From positions 4,977,501 to 5,041,500 of the forward strand of contig NZ_CP019724.1 in NCBI RefSeq assembly GCF_002005225.1: DNA of 64,000 nucleotides. Reading direction: 5' to 3'. Origin of the DNA: Streptomyces pactum (lineage in GTDB: Bacteria > Actinomycetota > Actinomycetes > Streptomycetales > Streptomycetaceae). This document shows positions 1 to 9,242 of the stretch, in pieces. The notes beneath the pieces are model-generated. The model was given only the letters and a program-made list of their open reading frames with translations, ran no database searches and was not told where the DNA came from. Every line of letters begins with the position of its first letter. Position 1 is the stretch's first letter. A program made the translations under genes and the position numbers.

Positions 1-71
1 CGCGCCCTGGCTCCCTCCCCTGCGGGACCTCGCGGGGACCGTCCGGGGCCTTCCGGGAGCTTCCGGGACGC

Positions 72-132
72 GAACGCCCCCGCGGCCGGGTGGCCCGCGG
101 GAGCGTCCGCGTCGGTGGGGCCCGCACGGGCC
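72..132. terminator. Putative terminator hairpins
   Basis: This stretch sits just past the 3' end of the minus-strand carboxypeptidase gene. Seen: a GC stem with arms CCCGCGG and CCGCGGG extended by ACGC/GCGT, followed closer to the gene by GGCCCG-CA-CGGGCC. No U-tract follows, as is usual in Streptomyces. Bases 1-71 show nothing recognisable. Confidence 0.35.
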
Positions 133-137
133 GGTCG

Positions 138-3038
138 TCAGCCCAGGCGGGTCAGCTTGGCCGTGAGGGCGGGCTCCACGAGGTCCTCCTGCAGGGCGAC
201 CGGCACCTTCACCGCGCCTGCCGCCTCGCCGTCGCCCACCGTGAGCGTGCCGACCTTCGTGCCGGCCGCGGCCGTGTGCGGCACCTCGTCCGCCTCGAAC
301 GTCAGCTTGACGGTCAGCCCCGGCCAGCCGACGGCCTTGACGTCCTGCGTGGCGACGACCGGAGTCCGGCCGCCGAGCCCGTCGTCGACGTACCCGACGA
401 CGCTCCCCTTCTTCAGGATCGCCGACGACTCCAGCGTGTCCTGCGCGGCCCGGATCAGCTTGTCGCTGGAGTCCAGCGCGGCACCGAGGATGGTGTTGTC
501 CTTGCCGCCGGCCGGCTGGCGCACCACGGCACCGACGATGGTCCGGGTCTCGCCGCCGACCTCCTTCTTCGCCGCGAAGACGAGGTTGCCGAGAGCGGAG
601 GTGGTGGTGCCGGTCTTGATGCCGACGACGTTGTTGTGGCCGACCAGGTGGTTCCAGTTGGAGTGGTTGACGCCCTTGTAGTCGTCGTACGACATCTTCG
701 CGGCGACCTCGCGGAAGGCGGGGGACTTCATCGCCTCCTTGGCCAGCTTCACCTGGTCCACGGCCGTGCTCACCGTGGTGTCGTTCAGGCCCGACGGGTC
801 GGTGTACGTGGTGTTCGTCATGCCGAGGTCCTTCGCGGCGGCGTTCATCTTCTCCACGAACGCCTTCTCCGACCCCGCGTCCCAGCGGGCGAGCAGTCGC
901 GCCACATTGTTCGCGGACGCGATCAGGATGGCTTCCAGGGCCTCGCGCTGGGAGATCGAGTCGCCCGCGAACACGTCGACCGTCGACTCCTGGCCGGCCT
1001 CGGACTGGTCCTCGGCCGTCTGGTCGATCTCGATCTTCGGTCCCTCGGCGCCGCTCTCGAGCGGGTGGTCGCGCAGAACGACGTACGCGGTCATGACCTT
1101 GGCGACACTCGCGATCGGCACGGGCTTCTGGTCGCCGGACGAGCCGAAGGTGCCGATGCCCTGCACGTCGAGCGCGGCCTGTCCACTGGACGGCCACGGG
1201 ATCTCGGGCTTGCCGCCCTCGAAGGTGAAGCTGTCCTGTGCCGTGAGGTCGAGCTCCGGCGCGGGCAGCGGGCGCATGGACTGCACGACGCCGAAGACGA
1301 TCACCAGCAGGATGACCAGAGGGGTCCAGATCTTGACCCGGCGCACCGTCGTCCGCAGCGGGGTCTCCGGCGGCGGCGGTGTGTTCGTCAGCTCCGCCAG
1401 CAGGTCCAGCGGCGGCTTCGGCGGCAGCGGCTGCTGCGTCGTCCGCTCGGGCCCGACCTGCGGCACGGCGGCGGTGACCCCGGTACGGGGTGCCTGCGGT
1501 GCCTTGGGGGCGGCCTTGGGGGCGGCCTTGGGGGCGGCCTTGGGGGCCTCGGCGGGGGGCTGCGGGGACCGTGGGATCTCTGGGGTCTGTGGGGCTTGTG
1601 AGGCCTGCGGTGCCTGTGGGGCCCGCGGGGGCTTGCGGGACGCCGGGTCGTCCGGGTGCCGGAGGGCGACGAACTTGCTGGTCCGCTCGGCGTCGGTCTC
1701 GGCGGCCCGGGCGGGGGCGTCTTCGTCCTTGCCGGTCTTGTCCTTCTTGTCGTTCCCGCCGGACTTCCCGGGCGCGGTGGCGGCGTCGCCCAGCTTCAGC
1801 ATGGTGGTCGGCTGGTCGACGGCGGGCGCGGAGGGCCGCAGGGCCTTGAAGACGGCGGTGGGCTGATCGACGGGAGGCCCCTCGTCCCCGGTCGGGCCGG
1901 AGCGGCCGCCGGCGTCGCCCTCCGCGGGCTCCGCGGGCTCCGCGGGGTTCTCGGGCTCTTCGGGATCCTCGGCCGCGCCGGAGTCCGCGGGGGCGGCAGC
2001 GCCTTCGGCGTCGCGCTCCTCCGCGTCCCGCCGCTCGCCGGAGCCGCCGTCGGACTCGCCGCCCGCGCTCCCCTCGGCGTCCTGGGGCGGGTGGGTGTCC
2101 GTGGCCGTCGAGGTCGTGTCGCGTCGGTCCTGGGCCGGGTCGGTGTCCGCGGCCGTCGCGGTCGTGTCGCGTCGGTCCTGGGCCGGGTGGGTGTCCGTGG
2201 CCGTCGGGGTCGTGTCGCGTCGGTCCTGGGGCGGGTCGGTGTCCGCGGCCGTCGCGGTCGCGTCGCGTCGGTCCTGGGGCGGGTGGGTGTCCGTGGCCGT
2301 CGAGGTCGTGTCGCGTCGGTCCTGGGCCGGGTCGGTGTCCGCGGCCGTCGCGGTCGCGTCGCGTCCGTCCCCGGTCGGGGCGGCGTCCGCGGTGGTGTCC
2401 GGCCGGGAGCCCTCCGCGGGCCCCGTGCCCGGCGTGTCCTCGGCGCCGGCCTTCGCGTCCTCGCTGCCCGCGTCCTCGCTGCCCGCGTTCGCGGCGGCCC
2501 GCTCGTCCGCGGTCGCCACCCAGGCCGCGACGGCGTCCCGCAGCCGGACGTCACCGGCGGCGACGGGTTCGGCGCCGCCGCCCTCGGACGCGTCGGAGAC
2601 GTCGGGTGCGTCAGACGTACCGGGCGTCGTGCCGGACGCCTCGAGCGTCTCGGAGGGGCCGTCCTCGGCGGGGCCCTCCGGCCGCGCGTCGTCGACGGCG
2701 GCGCCCGCGTCCTCGGCGGCCTGGGCCTCGGCGTCCGCGTTTTCGGCGGCCTCGGAATCCGAGGCCGCCTCCGCTTCGTCCTCCGCCTCCGTCTCGCGGA
2801 CCGACAGCACCCGGGTCGCCGTATCGACGCCCCCACGGGATCCGGCGGACCCGGTGGCCCCGGTGGACGCCGCCGGCTTCGCGTCCTCCCGTGCCACCGC
2901 CAGCCGCGGATCACGCGTCTCGCTCGCCTCGGTCCTGGCTTCGGGAACCGGACCCGCGCTCCCCGACGTCGGTTCTTCCGACGACTCGCGCTGCTTCGAC
3001 CTGTCGGGGGACTCGCCCGCCACCGATGCCTCCTCCAT
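138..3038 (-). CDS. D-alanyl-D-alanine carboxypeptidase (peptidase S11) with long disordered N-terminal region
   Basis: Predicted penicillin-binding serine carboxypeptidase trimming D-Ala from peptidoglycan stem peptides outside the membrane. The last ~380 residues carry the S11 motifs: SVAK (SxxK) in PVPIASVAKVMTAYVV, SANN (SxN) in IASANNVARLLA, and KTG in GIKTGTTTSALGN. One membrane segment (VKIWTPLVILLVIVFGVVQSM) precedes them. The ~580 residues before it are acidic, Ala/Pro/Thr-rich, probably disordered and cytosolic, and contain six 16-residue repeats. At 966 residues it is more than twice the usual length for the family. ATG at 3038 is chosen because GAGG lies about 10 bases upstream; an upstream GTG at 3047 lies almost on top of that GAGG. 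Function is confident; the role of the N-terminal region is unknown. Confidence 0.9.
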   Translation of the reverse strand: MEEASVAGESPDRSKQRESSEEPTSGSAGPVPEARTEASETRDPRLAVAREDAKPAASTGATGSAGSRGGVDTATRVLSVRETEAEDEAEAASDSEAAENADAEAQAAEDAGAAVDDARPEGPAEDGPSETLEASGTTPGTSDAPDVSDASEGGGAEPVAAGDVRLRDAVAAWVATADERAAANAGSEDAGSEDAKAGAEDTPGTGPAEGSRPDTTADAAPTGDGRDATATAADTDPAQDRRDTTSTATDTHPPQDRRDATATAADTDPPQDRRDTTPTATDTHPAQDRRDTTATAADTDPAQDRRDTTSTATDTHPPQDAEGSAGGESDGGSGERRDAEERDAEGAAAPADSGAAEDPEEPENPAEPAEPAEGDAGGRSGPTGDEGPPVDQPTAVFKALRPSAPAVDQPTTMLKLGDAATAPGKSGGNDKKDKTGKDEDAPARAAETDAERTSKFVALRHPDDPASRKPPRAPQAPQASQAPQTPEIPRSPQPPAEAPKAAPKAAPKAAPKAPQAPRTGVTAAVPQVGPERTTQQPLPPKPPLDLLAELTNTPPPPETPLRTTVRRVKIWTPLVILLVIVFGVVQSMRPLPAPELDLTAQDSFTFEGGKPEIPWPSSGQAALDVQGIGTFGSSGDQKPVPIASVAKVMTAYVVLRDHPLESGAEGPKIEIDQTAEDQSEAGQESTVDVFAGDSISQREALEAILIASANNVARLLARWDAGSEKAFVEKMNAAAKDLGMTNTTYTDPSGLNDTTVSTAVDQVKLAKEAMKSPAFREVAAKMSYDDYKGVNHSNWNHLVGHNNVVGIKTGTTTSALGNLVFAAKKEVGGETRTIVGAVVRQPAGGKDNTILGAALDSSDKLIRAAQDTLESSAILKKGSVVGYVDDGLGGRTPVVATQDVKAVGWPGLTVKLTFEADEVPHTAAAGTKVGTLTVGDGEAAGAVKVPVALQEDLVEPALTAKLTRLG
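2083..2370. repeat. Six tandem 48-bp coding repeats in the carboxypeptidase gene
   Basis: Six consecutive 48-bp units encode 16-residue repeats of the type DRRDTTSTATDTHPPQ. Two subtypes alternate (ATAADTDP and STATDTHP), so there is also a 96-bp higher-order period. The near-identity of the DNA suggests recent expansion and likely length variation between strains. Confidence 0.85.
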
Positions 3039-3227
3039 GCGCCGCACGCCTCGTGCGCGCTACCGAACCCGTACCGAAACCATGTACCAGTGTCCTGTGT
3101 ACGGGTGGAACCCACGCGGTAGACGAGAACGACATACCTACTGGTTCCACTACGAACCGGTCACGCACCCTCGACAGACCAATGTGAGAGGGGTCACCCT
3201 GTCTTTCATCCACGCGGGGAGGCATGG

Positions 3228-3986
3228 ATGGGCAGGAGCCGCAGAACACTTCCGGAGGAGCTTCTGCTGCTGGCGTTGGACCCGACCACGGGTACCACCG
3301 CACAGCCGCAGTCGCTCGACCTCGGTCTGGCCGGAGCACAGCTGGTGGAGCTGGCGCTGGCCGGACGGATAGCCCCAGACGGGGATCGTATCGCCGTGGT
3401 GGCACCACGGCCGACAGGAGATCCAACACTGGACTGCGCGTTGGAGTTGCTGCGAAGGCGTGGCGCTCCCGTACGGGCGGTCAACTGGATTGGCGGGCCC
3501 CGCCTGGGGCTGCGCCAGACCTACCTCTCGCATCTGGAGCGATGCGGCATGGTGCATGCCGTGGAGGGCCAGATGTGCGGGGTGCTGCCGACGACTCGCT
3601 ATCAGGCGACGGACACGGCGATCAGCAGGGAGATCAAGGCCCGGCTGGACTCGGCGATCCGCACCGGCGTACCGCCGGACCCGCGGACCGCGGCGCTCGC
3701 CGCGCTGGCCCACGCGGTCGGCCTCGGCAAGCACCTCTACCCAGGCAACGAAGGGCGCTCGTCGCGGTCCCGGCTGCGGGACCTCATCAGGCACGACCCC
3801 ATGGGCGGACTGGTGGCGCACGCGGTGATGGACGTCCAGAACGGCGCGGCGGCCCAGCCGCGCCGCAATCCGGCCCCGGCCGGCCGCCAGGCCGCGGGAC
3901 CGGGAGCCAGGCCCGCCCCGGAACCCGCCCGCGGTGTTCCGGCGCAACCGCGCCACGGATCCATGGCGCGTGCGGTGGCCCACTGA
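3228..3986 (+). CDS. GPP34 (Golgi phosphoprotein 3-like) family protein
   Basis: A 252-residue protein opening with MGRSRRTLPEELLLLALDP, the typical start of the bacterial GPP34 family. The helical pattern LDLGLAGAQLVELALAGRI and the region DLIRHDPMGGLVAHAVMDV also fit. Eukaryotic GOLPH3 binds phosphatidylinositol 4-phosphate; the bacterial role is not known, though a peripheral membrane role is plausible. The C-terminal ~40 residues are a Pro/Arg/Ala-rich tail. GGGGAGG lies five bases before the ATG. It is divergent from the carboxypeptidase gene with about 190 bp between them that must hold both promoters. Confidence 0.8.
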   Translation: MGRSRRTLPEELLLLALDPTTGTTAQPQSLDLGLAGAQLVELALAGRIAPDGDRIAVVAPRPTGDPTLDCALELLRRRGAPVRAVNWIGGPRLGLRQTYLSHLERCGMVHAVEGQMCGVLPTTRYQATDTAISREIKARLDSAIRTGVPPDPRTAALAALAHAVGLGKHLYPGNEGRSSRSRLRDLIRHDPMGGLVAHAVMDVQNGAAAQPRRNPAPAGRQAAGPGARPAPEPARGVPAQPRHGSMARAVAH

Positions 3987-4290
3987 GCCGCACCCCACCG
4001 CAGCACGTCACAGCGTTACCGCACCGCCGCACCGTCAGTCCCCTATGCCCGGTCACGGGAGCCGCAGGTCCGCGCGGGGCGACGGGACCGACCGCCCGTC
4101 CGGCATGCCCGGACGGCGGTACGGTCCCGACGCCCCGCGCGGCCATGTGTACGGGGGGGAACCCGAACTGGCGTGTACGCGGCGCATATCGACCGTTTGC
4201 CAGCGGTAGAAACCACCTTGGTGGCAGTCTGCTGAACAGCAGATACGCAAAGTGGCAAGCATGAGTCACGCAGCCGGAGGTGCACGTCCC

Positions 4291-5148
4291 GTGGCGTCCA
4301 ATGTCAATCTCACCGTCAGGCGGCGCCGACTGGGCCAGGAGCTGCGCCGGCTCCGCGAGCTCAAAGGCATGACGGCCGAGGAGGTGGCGGAGCGGCTGCT
4401 GGTCTCGCAGTCGAAGATCAGCCGCCTGGAGAACGGCCGGCGCAGCATCAGCCAGCGTGACGTACGCGACCTGTGCGGGGTGTACGAGGTCGAGGACCAG
4501 CGGATCGTCGACTCGCTGATGCAGATGGCGAAGGACTCGCGGCAGCAGGGCTGGTGGCACGCCTTCGGGGACATCCCGTACAGCGTCTACATCGGCCTGG
4601 AGACCGACGCGGAGTCGCTGCGGACCTACGAACCCCAGATCATCACCGGCCTGTTGCAGACCCGCTCGTACGCCGAGGCACTCATCCAGGGTGCCCTGCC
4701 CGAGACGTCCGTCGCCGACATCGAGAAACGGGTCCAGGTCCGCATACGGCGCCAGGAACGCATCTCCGCCGACACCAACCCGCTGCGGCTGTGGGTGGTC
4801 CTCGACGAGGCGTGCCTGCGCCGGGTGGTGGGCAGCCGGCAGGTGATGCGCGAGCAGTTGGAGCACGTCGCCGAGATGTCGCAGCTTCCGCACATCACCG
4901 TGCAGGTGCTGCCGTTCGACGTCGGGGCGCACCCCGGCATCAACGGCCAGTACTCGATCCTGGAGTTCGCCGACGCCGCCGACTCGAGCGTCGTGTACAT
5001 CGAGGGCGTGACCAGCGACCTGTACCTGGAGAAGGCGCAGGATGTGCAGAAGTACACGGTGATGTACGAGCACCTGCGGGCGCAGGCCCTGAACGTGGAG
5101 CAGTCACGGCAGCGCATCGAGGACGTGGCGAAGGAGTACGCCCGCTGA
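4291..5148 (+). CDS. XRE-family regulator with DUF5753 domain (WhiJ-like)
   Basis: Residues ~1-70 form a helix-turn-helix (RRRRLGQELRRLRELKGMTAEEVAERL...SKISRLENGRRSISQRDV). The rest matches the DUF5753 domain of Streptomyces WhiJ/AbaA-like regulators (QIITGLLQTRSYAEALI, ITVQVLPFDVGAHPGINGQYSILEF). These proteins control differentiation and antibiotic production and usually pair with a small DUF397 protein, as here. The GTG at 4291 is chosen because GGAGGTG lies about eight bases upstream and it gives the usual ~285 residues; in-frame starts at 4252 and 4261 lack a ribosome site. The ~300 bp upstream (3987-4290) shows no other gene. Confidence 0.88.
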   Translation: MASNVNLTVRRRRLGQELRRLRELKGMTAEEVAERLLVSQSKISRLENGRRSISQRDVRDLCGVYEVEDQRIVDSLMQMAKDSRQQGWWHAFGDIPYSVYIGLETDAESLRTYEPQIITGLLQTRSYAEALIQGALPETSVADIEKRVQVRIRRQERISADTNPLRLWVVLDEACLRRVVGSRQVMREQLEHVAEMSQLPHITVQVLPFDVGAHPGINGQYSILEFADAADSSVVYIEGVTSDLYLEKAQDVQKYTVMYEHLRAQALNVEQSRQRIEDVAKEYAR

Positions 5149-5324
5149 CGTGGCGGCGGATCTTACACCCCTAGTGCGCGGTACTGGAAGAGTCGCCTGG
5201 AATATGCCATCCGGTCGGGTGAATGGCTGCTCCGATCGGCGAGGTCAGCGAGTAGCGTCGATCACGCCAAAGATCAAGCGTCATTGGCGTAAACCGCACT
5301 CAGCAACTCGCCATCGGAGCAGAC

Positions 5325-5516
5325 ATGGCAATTCTTCAGGGCGCCCAGGAATCGTGGACCAAGTCCTCCCACTCCGGAGGAAACGGCGCGTGCGTCGAGG
5401 TCAAGTCACCGGTCGTGGCGGCACTCGCCGTCCGCGACTCCAAGGTCCCCGGGGGGCCGACGCTGGCCTTCCCCGCCGACGCGTGGAACGCCTTCGTGAC
5501 CTCGGTCAAGGAGTAA
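5325..5516 (+). CDS. DUF397 protein, partner of the XRE regulator
   Basis: A 63-residue protein with the DUF397 hallmarks: W-x-KSSHSGGNGACVEV near the start and VRDSKVPGGPTLAFPADAWNAFV at the end. DUF397 proteins in Streptomyces accompany DUF5753 regulators and can modulate them (the whiJ locus is the model). GGAGC lies five bases before the ATG. The 176 bp separating it from the regulator suggests its own promoter. Confidence 0.9.
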   Translation: MAILQGAQESWTKSSHSGGNGACVEVKSPVVAALAVRDSKVPGGPTLAFPADAWNAFVTSVKE

Positions 5517-5550
5517 CCGCTCCACGCGCCGTCCACCAGCACGGCCGACG

Positions 5551-5591
5551 GAGCCCTCTCGACCAGTTCGCCGACCTTGCCGAGAGGGCTC
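5551..5591. terminator. Bidirectional terminator between DUF397 gene and MerR gene
   Basis: Perfect 10-bp inverted repeat GAGCCCTCTC ... GAGAGGGCTC with a 21-base loop, placed between two convergent genes. Confidence 0.8.
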
Positions 5592-5594
5592 TGC

Positions 5595-6482
5595 TCAGTT
5601 CGGCTCCGGCCCTTCGCCGGCTCCGCTCACGGGGAAGGCGATGTCGCACACCGGGTCCTCGGGGCCCGACGCCTCCCAGTCGGCGAAGTACACCTCACGG
5701 CACGGACCCGTCACCGTCCAACCCCGGGCGGCGACCCACTCCTCCACCGCCTCGAAGGCGGCCAGGATCTGCGGATGGGCCACCTGCGCCTTGGTGATGC
5801 GGGTGTAGGCCAGCCGCCGGGCCGGCTCCACCCGCACCCGCGACTGCCAAGCCCGCCCCCGCTCCCGGCTCCACGCCCGGGCCGCCGCCTCGTCGGCGAC
5901 CGGCACGCACGACTCCGCCGGTCCGTCGCTCTCCATCGACACCTCGGCGTGGTAGACGACGAACGGCGCCGCCGTCACACCCCCGCACTCCCGGGCCGCC
6001 TCCTCCAACCGTCCCAGCGAGGCACCGATCCACGCCGGCAGCTCCCCCGCCAGCGTGTGCCGGGTCTCGCTGATCACCACCTGCTCGGGCACGTCCACCG
6101 TCTCGACCGCGAACTTTCCGTACACCTCGGAGCTCCTCCCCGAAAGACGTCCACGGAGGTAGCCGGCGAGCGTCCGCTGCCCGGCCACCCGGGCCTCCAC
6201 TCCCGCCCAGTAGGCGTCGAGCAGACCGGCGGCCTCGGGCCCGTCCGCGTGGACCACGTCCGCGACCTTCGCGAGCGGCATGTCGAGCTGCCGCAGCAGC
6301 GCCACGAGCCGGGCTCGCTCGGCCTGGCCGGGGCGGTAGTAGCGGTAGCCGGTCGCCTCGTCCACCTGGTCGGGCACGAGCAGGCCCATACGGTCGTACA
6401 GCCTGAGGGCCTTGGCCGACAGCCGGGCCCGCGCGGCGAACGCCCCGATGGTCAGCAACTCGTCGTCGCGTGCATCGTCCAC
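5595..6482 (-). CDS. MerR-family regulator with GyrI-like effector domain
   Basis: N-terminal MerR helix-turn-helix (LLTIGAFAARARLSAKALRLYDRMGLLVPD, then TGYRYYRPGQAERARLVALLRQLDMPL) is followed by a linker helix and a C-terminal GyrI-like small-molecule-binding region (EVYFADWEASGPEDPVCDIAFPV), the BmrR/TipA-like arrangement. The GTG at 6482 is chosen because GGAGG lies eight bases upstream; upstream in-frame starts at 6500 and 6560 lack one. It lies downstream of the glutathione peroxidase gene on the same strand, about 93 bp from its stop. Effector unknown. Confidence 0.85.
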   Translation of the reverse strand: MDDARDDELLTIGAFAARARLSAKALRLYDRMGLLVPDQVDEATGYRYYRPGQAERARLVALLRQLDMPLAKVADVVHADGPEAAGLLDAYWAGVEARVAGQRTLAGYLRGRLSGRSSEVYGKFAVETVDVPEQVVISETRHTLAGELPAWIGASLGRLEEAARECGGVTAAPFVVYHAEVSMESDGPAESCVPVADEAAARAWSRERGRAWQSRVRVEPARRLAYTRITKAQVAHPQILAAFEAVEEWVAARGWTVTGPCREVYFADWEASGPEDPVCDIAFPVSGAGEGPEPN

Positions 6483-6575
6483 GTCGTCATCCTCCGTCAC
6501 CGGGCGGCCTGTTCCGCCCGGCGACGACGACGCTGCGGCCTGCCCCGGGGGCAAGGTCAACCGGCCGGAGCGGGG

Positions 6576-7097
6576 TCAGCCCGCCAGCCGCTCCTCCACG
6601 GCCGCCACGACCTCGGCCGACTCGGGCTCGGTCTGCGGCGAGAACCGGGCGGCGACCTTGCCGTCCCGCCCGATCAGGAACTTCTCGAAGTTCCAGCGGA
6701 CGTCCCCGCTGTGCCCCTCGGCGTCGGGGAAGCCGGTCAGCCGGTCGTACAACGGGTGCCGGTCCTCCCCGTTGACGTCCACCTTCTCGGTCATCGGGAA
6801 GGTGACGCCGTACGTCGCCGAGCAGAACTCGGCGATCTCGTCGGCGCTGCCCGGCTCCTGACCCATGAACTGGTTGCACGGCACGCCGAGCACGGTGAAG
6901 CCCTGCTCCGCGTACCTCTCGTGCAGCCGCTCCAGGCCGGCGTACTGCGGGGTGAGCCCGCACTTGGAGGCCACGTTGACCACCAGTACGACCCGGCCCG
7001 CGTACCGGGCGAGGTCGGCGGACCCGCCCTGGAGGGCGCCGATCCGGACGTCGAGGGGAAGGCCTTCGCTGTGCTGCGCGTTCTGTGAGGTCGTCAT
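6576..7097 (-). CDS. Glutathione peroxidase-family thiol peroxidase
   Basis: A 173-residue protein with the family signatures NVASKCGLTPQYAGLERL (active-site Cys), GVPCNQFMGQEPG and WNFEKFLIGRDGKVAARFSPQTEP. Members reduce hydrogen peroxide and organic hydroperoxides; as in most bacterial members the catalytic residue is Cys rather than selenocysteine. Actinobacteria lack glutathione, so thioredoxin or mycothiol systems are the probable donors (inference). It appears to be the first gene of a short operon with the MerR regulator. Confidence 0.92.
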   Translation of the reverse strand: MTTSQNAQHSEGLPLDVRIGALQGGSADLARYAGRVVLVVNVASKCGLTPQYAGLERLHERYAEQGFTVLGVPCNQFMGQEPGSADEIAEFCSATYGVTFPMTEKVDVNGEDRHPLYDRLTGFPDAEGHSGDVRWNFEKFLIGRDGKVAARFSPQTEPESAEVVAAVEERLAG

Positions 7098-7276
7098 GAG
7101 CGGATGCTAGCCCCGCCGCGAGTTCCGCCGGCCGGCGCGTCGCCGGGCCTCGATTGGGTTAAGGACCGCTCGGGAACTCCTGCGCGATCAAACCGTTGCA
7201 TAGTCTAAGAGACTGGGGAGGGACGCCTGGGAACAGGGAGAGGGCGGCTCTTGAGCGCTGCGACACCGGAGTAGTC

Positions 7277-8368
7277 ATGACCGTGAAGAAGTCGCCATCC
7301 AGTTCCGTGATGCTGTCCTGGATGCCCGTGGCGGCCATGGCCGTGGTCGCCTTCGTGGACATCACGGCCGGGCCGGATGTCGGACTCCTGCCCCTGGTGT
7401 CGCTGGGACCGGCCTTCGCCGGCCTGGTCGGCGGCTGGCGGCGTACGGCGGTGATCGGACTCGTCGCGACGCTGCTCTGCGTGGGCCTCGGCCTGTACAA
7501 CGGGCTCTTCGACCGCCCCCGCGGCTTCACCGCCATGGCGTCGGTGGCCGGCGTGACCGGTGTCGGGATCGCGGCGGCGGTGATGCGCTCCCGCCGGGAG
7601 GCGGAACTGGCCAGCGTGCGGTCGATCGCGGAGGCGGCCCAGCGGGTCCTGCTGCGCCCGGTACCGCTGACCGCGGGCCCGCTGCACGCGGCCGTCTCGT
7701 ACACCTCGGCGCTCGCCGAGGCCCGGATCGGCGGCGACCTGTACGAGGTGGTGGCCTCCCCGCACGGCGTCCGGGTGATCGTGGGCGACGTGCAGGGCAA
7801 GGGCCTGGCCGCGGTGGAGACCGCGGCCAGGGTCCTCGGTGCCTTCCGCGAGGCGGCGTACGACGAGAAGGACCTGGTCAAACTCGGCGAGCGGCTGGAA
7901 CGCAGCGTCGCCCGCGAGCTGGAGGACGAAAAGTTCGTGACCGCGATCCTCGCCGAGATCGGCTACGACCACCAGGTCGTCCTCCTCAACTACGGCCACC
8001 CGGCCCCGATGATCGTCCACCCCGACGGCAGCGCCGACTTCCCGGACCCCCCCTCCTACGCCCTCCCGCTGGGCCTGGCCGCACACGGCGGGCCCGGCCC
8101 GGAGCCGTTCCCGGTGCCCTTCACCCCCGGCGACCAGCTACTCCTCTACACCGACGGCGTCACGGAGGCCCGGGACGAGGACGGCGGCTTCTACCCGCTC
8201 GCCGAACGCGCCGACCTCCTGAGGGACTCCGACGTCCACCGCGCCCTGGACGCCCTGCGCGAGGACCTGGTGCGGCACGCGGCGGGACCGCACCACGACG
8301 ACGCCGCGATGCTGCTGCTGCGGTACCAGGGCCATGGCGGCGGCCAGGAAGCGGCCGGCCCGGCGTGA
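7277..8368 (+). CDS. Membrane-anchored PP2C/SpoIIE-type serine phosphatase
   Basis: 363 residues. The first ~110 carry three or four hydrophobic segments (VMLSWMPVAAMAVVAFVDI, LGPAFAGLVGGW, TAVIGLVATLLCVGLGLY, VAGVTGVGIAAAVM). A SpoIIE/PP2C domain follows with metal-binding signatures IGGDLYEVV, VGDVQGKGL, LLYTDGVTEARDE and DDAAMLLLRY. Such proteins dephosphorylate anti-sigma-factor antagonists in Streptomyces. No sensor or kinase domain is fused. GGAG lies five bases before the ATG at 7277. Confidence 0.9.
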   Translation: MTVKKSPSSSVMLSWMPVAAMAVVAFVDITAGPDVGLLPLVSLGPAFAGLVGGWRRTAVIGLVATLLCVGLGLYNGLFDRPRGFTAMASVAGVTGVGIAAAVMRSRREAELASVRSIAEAAQRVLLRPVPLTAGPLHAAVSYTSALAEARIGGDLYEVVASPHGVRVIVGDVQGKGLAAVETAARVLGAFREAAYDEKDLVKLGERLERSVARELEDEKFVTAILAEIGYDHQVVLLNYGHPAPMIVHPDGSADFPDPPSYALPLGLAAHGGPGPEPFPVPFTPGDQLLLYTDGVTEARDEDGGFYPLAERADLLRDSDVHRALDALREDLVRHAAGPHHDDAAMLLLRYQGHGGGQEAAGPA

Positions 8369-8385
8369 GCCGACGCGCGCCGCGC

Positions 8386-9183
8386 TCAGACCCGGCGCGC
8401 GCCCGCGGACGCCATGCCGAGCCAGGTGTGCGGGTTGCCCGCCCAGCACCAGCCGAGCTTCGGGGCCTTCCGGCTGATCCAGATCGCCGGCACGCGGCGG
8501 TCGCCGGACCGTGAACCGCCCAGCGAGAAGCACTTGTTCTTGACCAGGATCCGCGGCGCGTGCGTCATCAGCGCGACGCCCTCCTCGATGGTGAGCAGAC
8601 TGCGGCCCCGCTCGGCGACGGCGGCCATCGCGTCGTTGGGTACGACCCCGCAGAACTCCTCCCCGCGCTCGACGTCGAACAGCAGGTGGACACCGTCCCG
8701 GCCGGGCGGCTCGGCCTCCTCGGTGGCGACGAACCGTTCCAGGGACCCGGGCTCGAAGGTGCGGTCGACGAACCCGGGCAGTTTGCCGCCGTGCAGCGCG
8801 GTCAGCGGCATGGTCCGCTCGATCGGGGCGAGTGCGCGGGTGACGACCAGGACGAACGGCACCCGGCCGGTGGCGGCGGGATCGTACGGAGCGTCCGCCT
8901 CGTCCGGGGTACCCGCGTGGGCCACGGCCTCGGCGCGCAGGGGCGCCACCAGCTCGGCGAACTGCTCCTCCGTGCGCCCGGAGAGCGCGGGGTAGCCGAG
9001 CGCGTTGAGCGTGCGGACCTGCCGGTCGAACTCGGCGGCGGCGTCGAAGGCGGGGATGCCGGGTGTGCCGGGGGTGCTGGCGGTGCCGGGGGTGCTGGCG
9101 GTGCCGGGAGTGACGGCGGTGCTGGCGGTGCCAGGAGTGACGGAGGTGCCGGGGGTCTCGGGGCGGTGCGACTGATCGGTCAA
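8386..9183 (-). CDS. DUF5701-like protein of unknown function
   Basis: 265 residues starting at a TTG preceded by GGAAGG seven bases upstream. Residues ~10-45 are a low-complexity stretch built on repeats of TPGTAST. The conserved part runs from FDRQVRTLNALGYPALSGRTEEQ through GRVPFVLVVTRALAPIERTMPL, GVHLLFDVERGEEFCGVVPND and ILVKNKCFSLGGSRSGDRRVPAIWISR; I associate it with DUF5701 from memory. It is soluble with no visible catalytic motif. It lies downstream of the Vat-like gene on the same strand (59-bp gap) and may be the last gene of that transcript. Confidence 0.7.
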   Translation of the reverse strand: MTDQSHRPETPGTSVTPGTASTAVTPGTASTPGTASTPGTPGIPAFDAAAEFDRQVRTLNALGYPALSGRTEEQFAELVAPLRAEAVAHAGTPDEADAPYDPAATGRVPFVLVVTRALAPIERTMPLTALHGGKLPGFVDRTFEPGSLERFVATEEAEPPGRDGVHLLFDVERGEEFCGVVPNDAMAAVAERGRSLLTIEEGVALMTHAPRILVKNKCFSLGGSRSGDRRVPAIWISRKAPKLGWCWAGNPHTWLGMASAGARRV

Positions 9184-9242
9184 GCGGGTTCCTTCCGTGG
9201 AGTTTCGCGCGGGCCGGGCGGAGGTGGTGGCGCGGGTGTCGG

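Noticed and set aside
90..1601. Long open frame (503 codons) on the plus strand
   Set aside because: It is antisense to the carboxypeptidase gene, whose motifs are clear; the product is an Arg/Leu/Gly-rich shadow typical of high-GC DNA.
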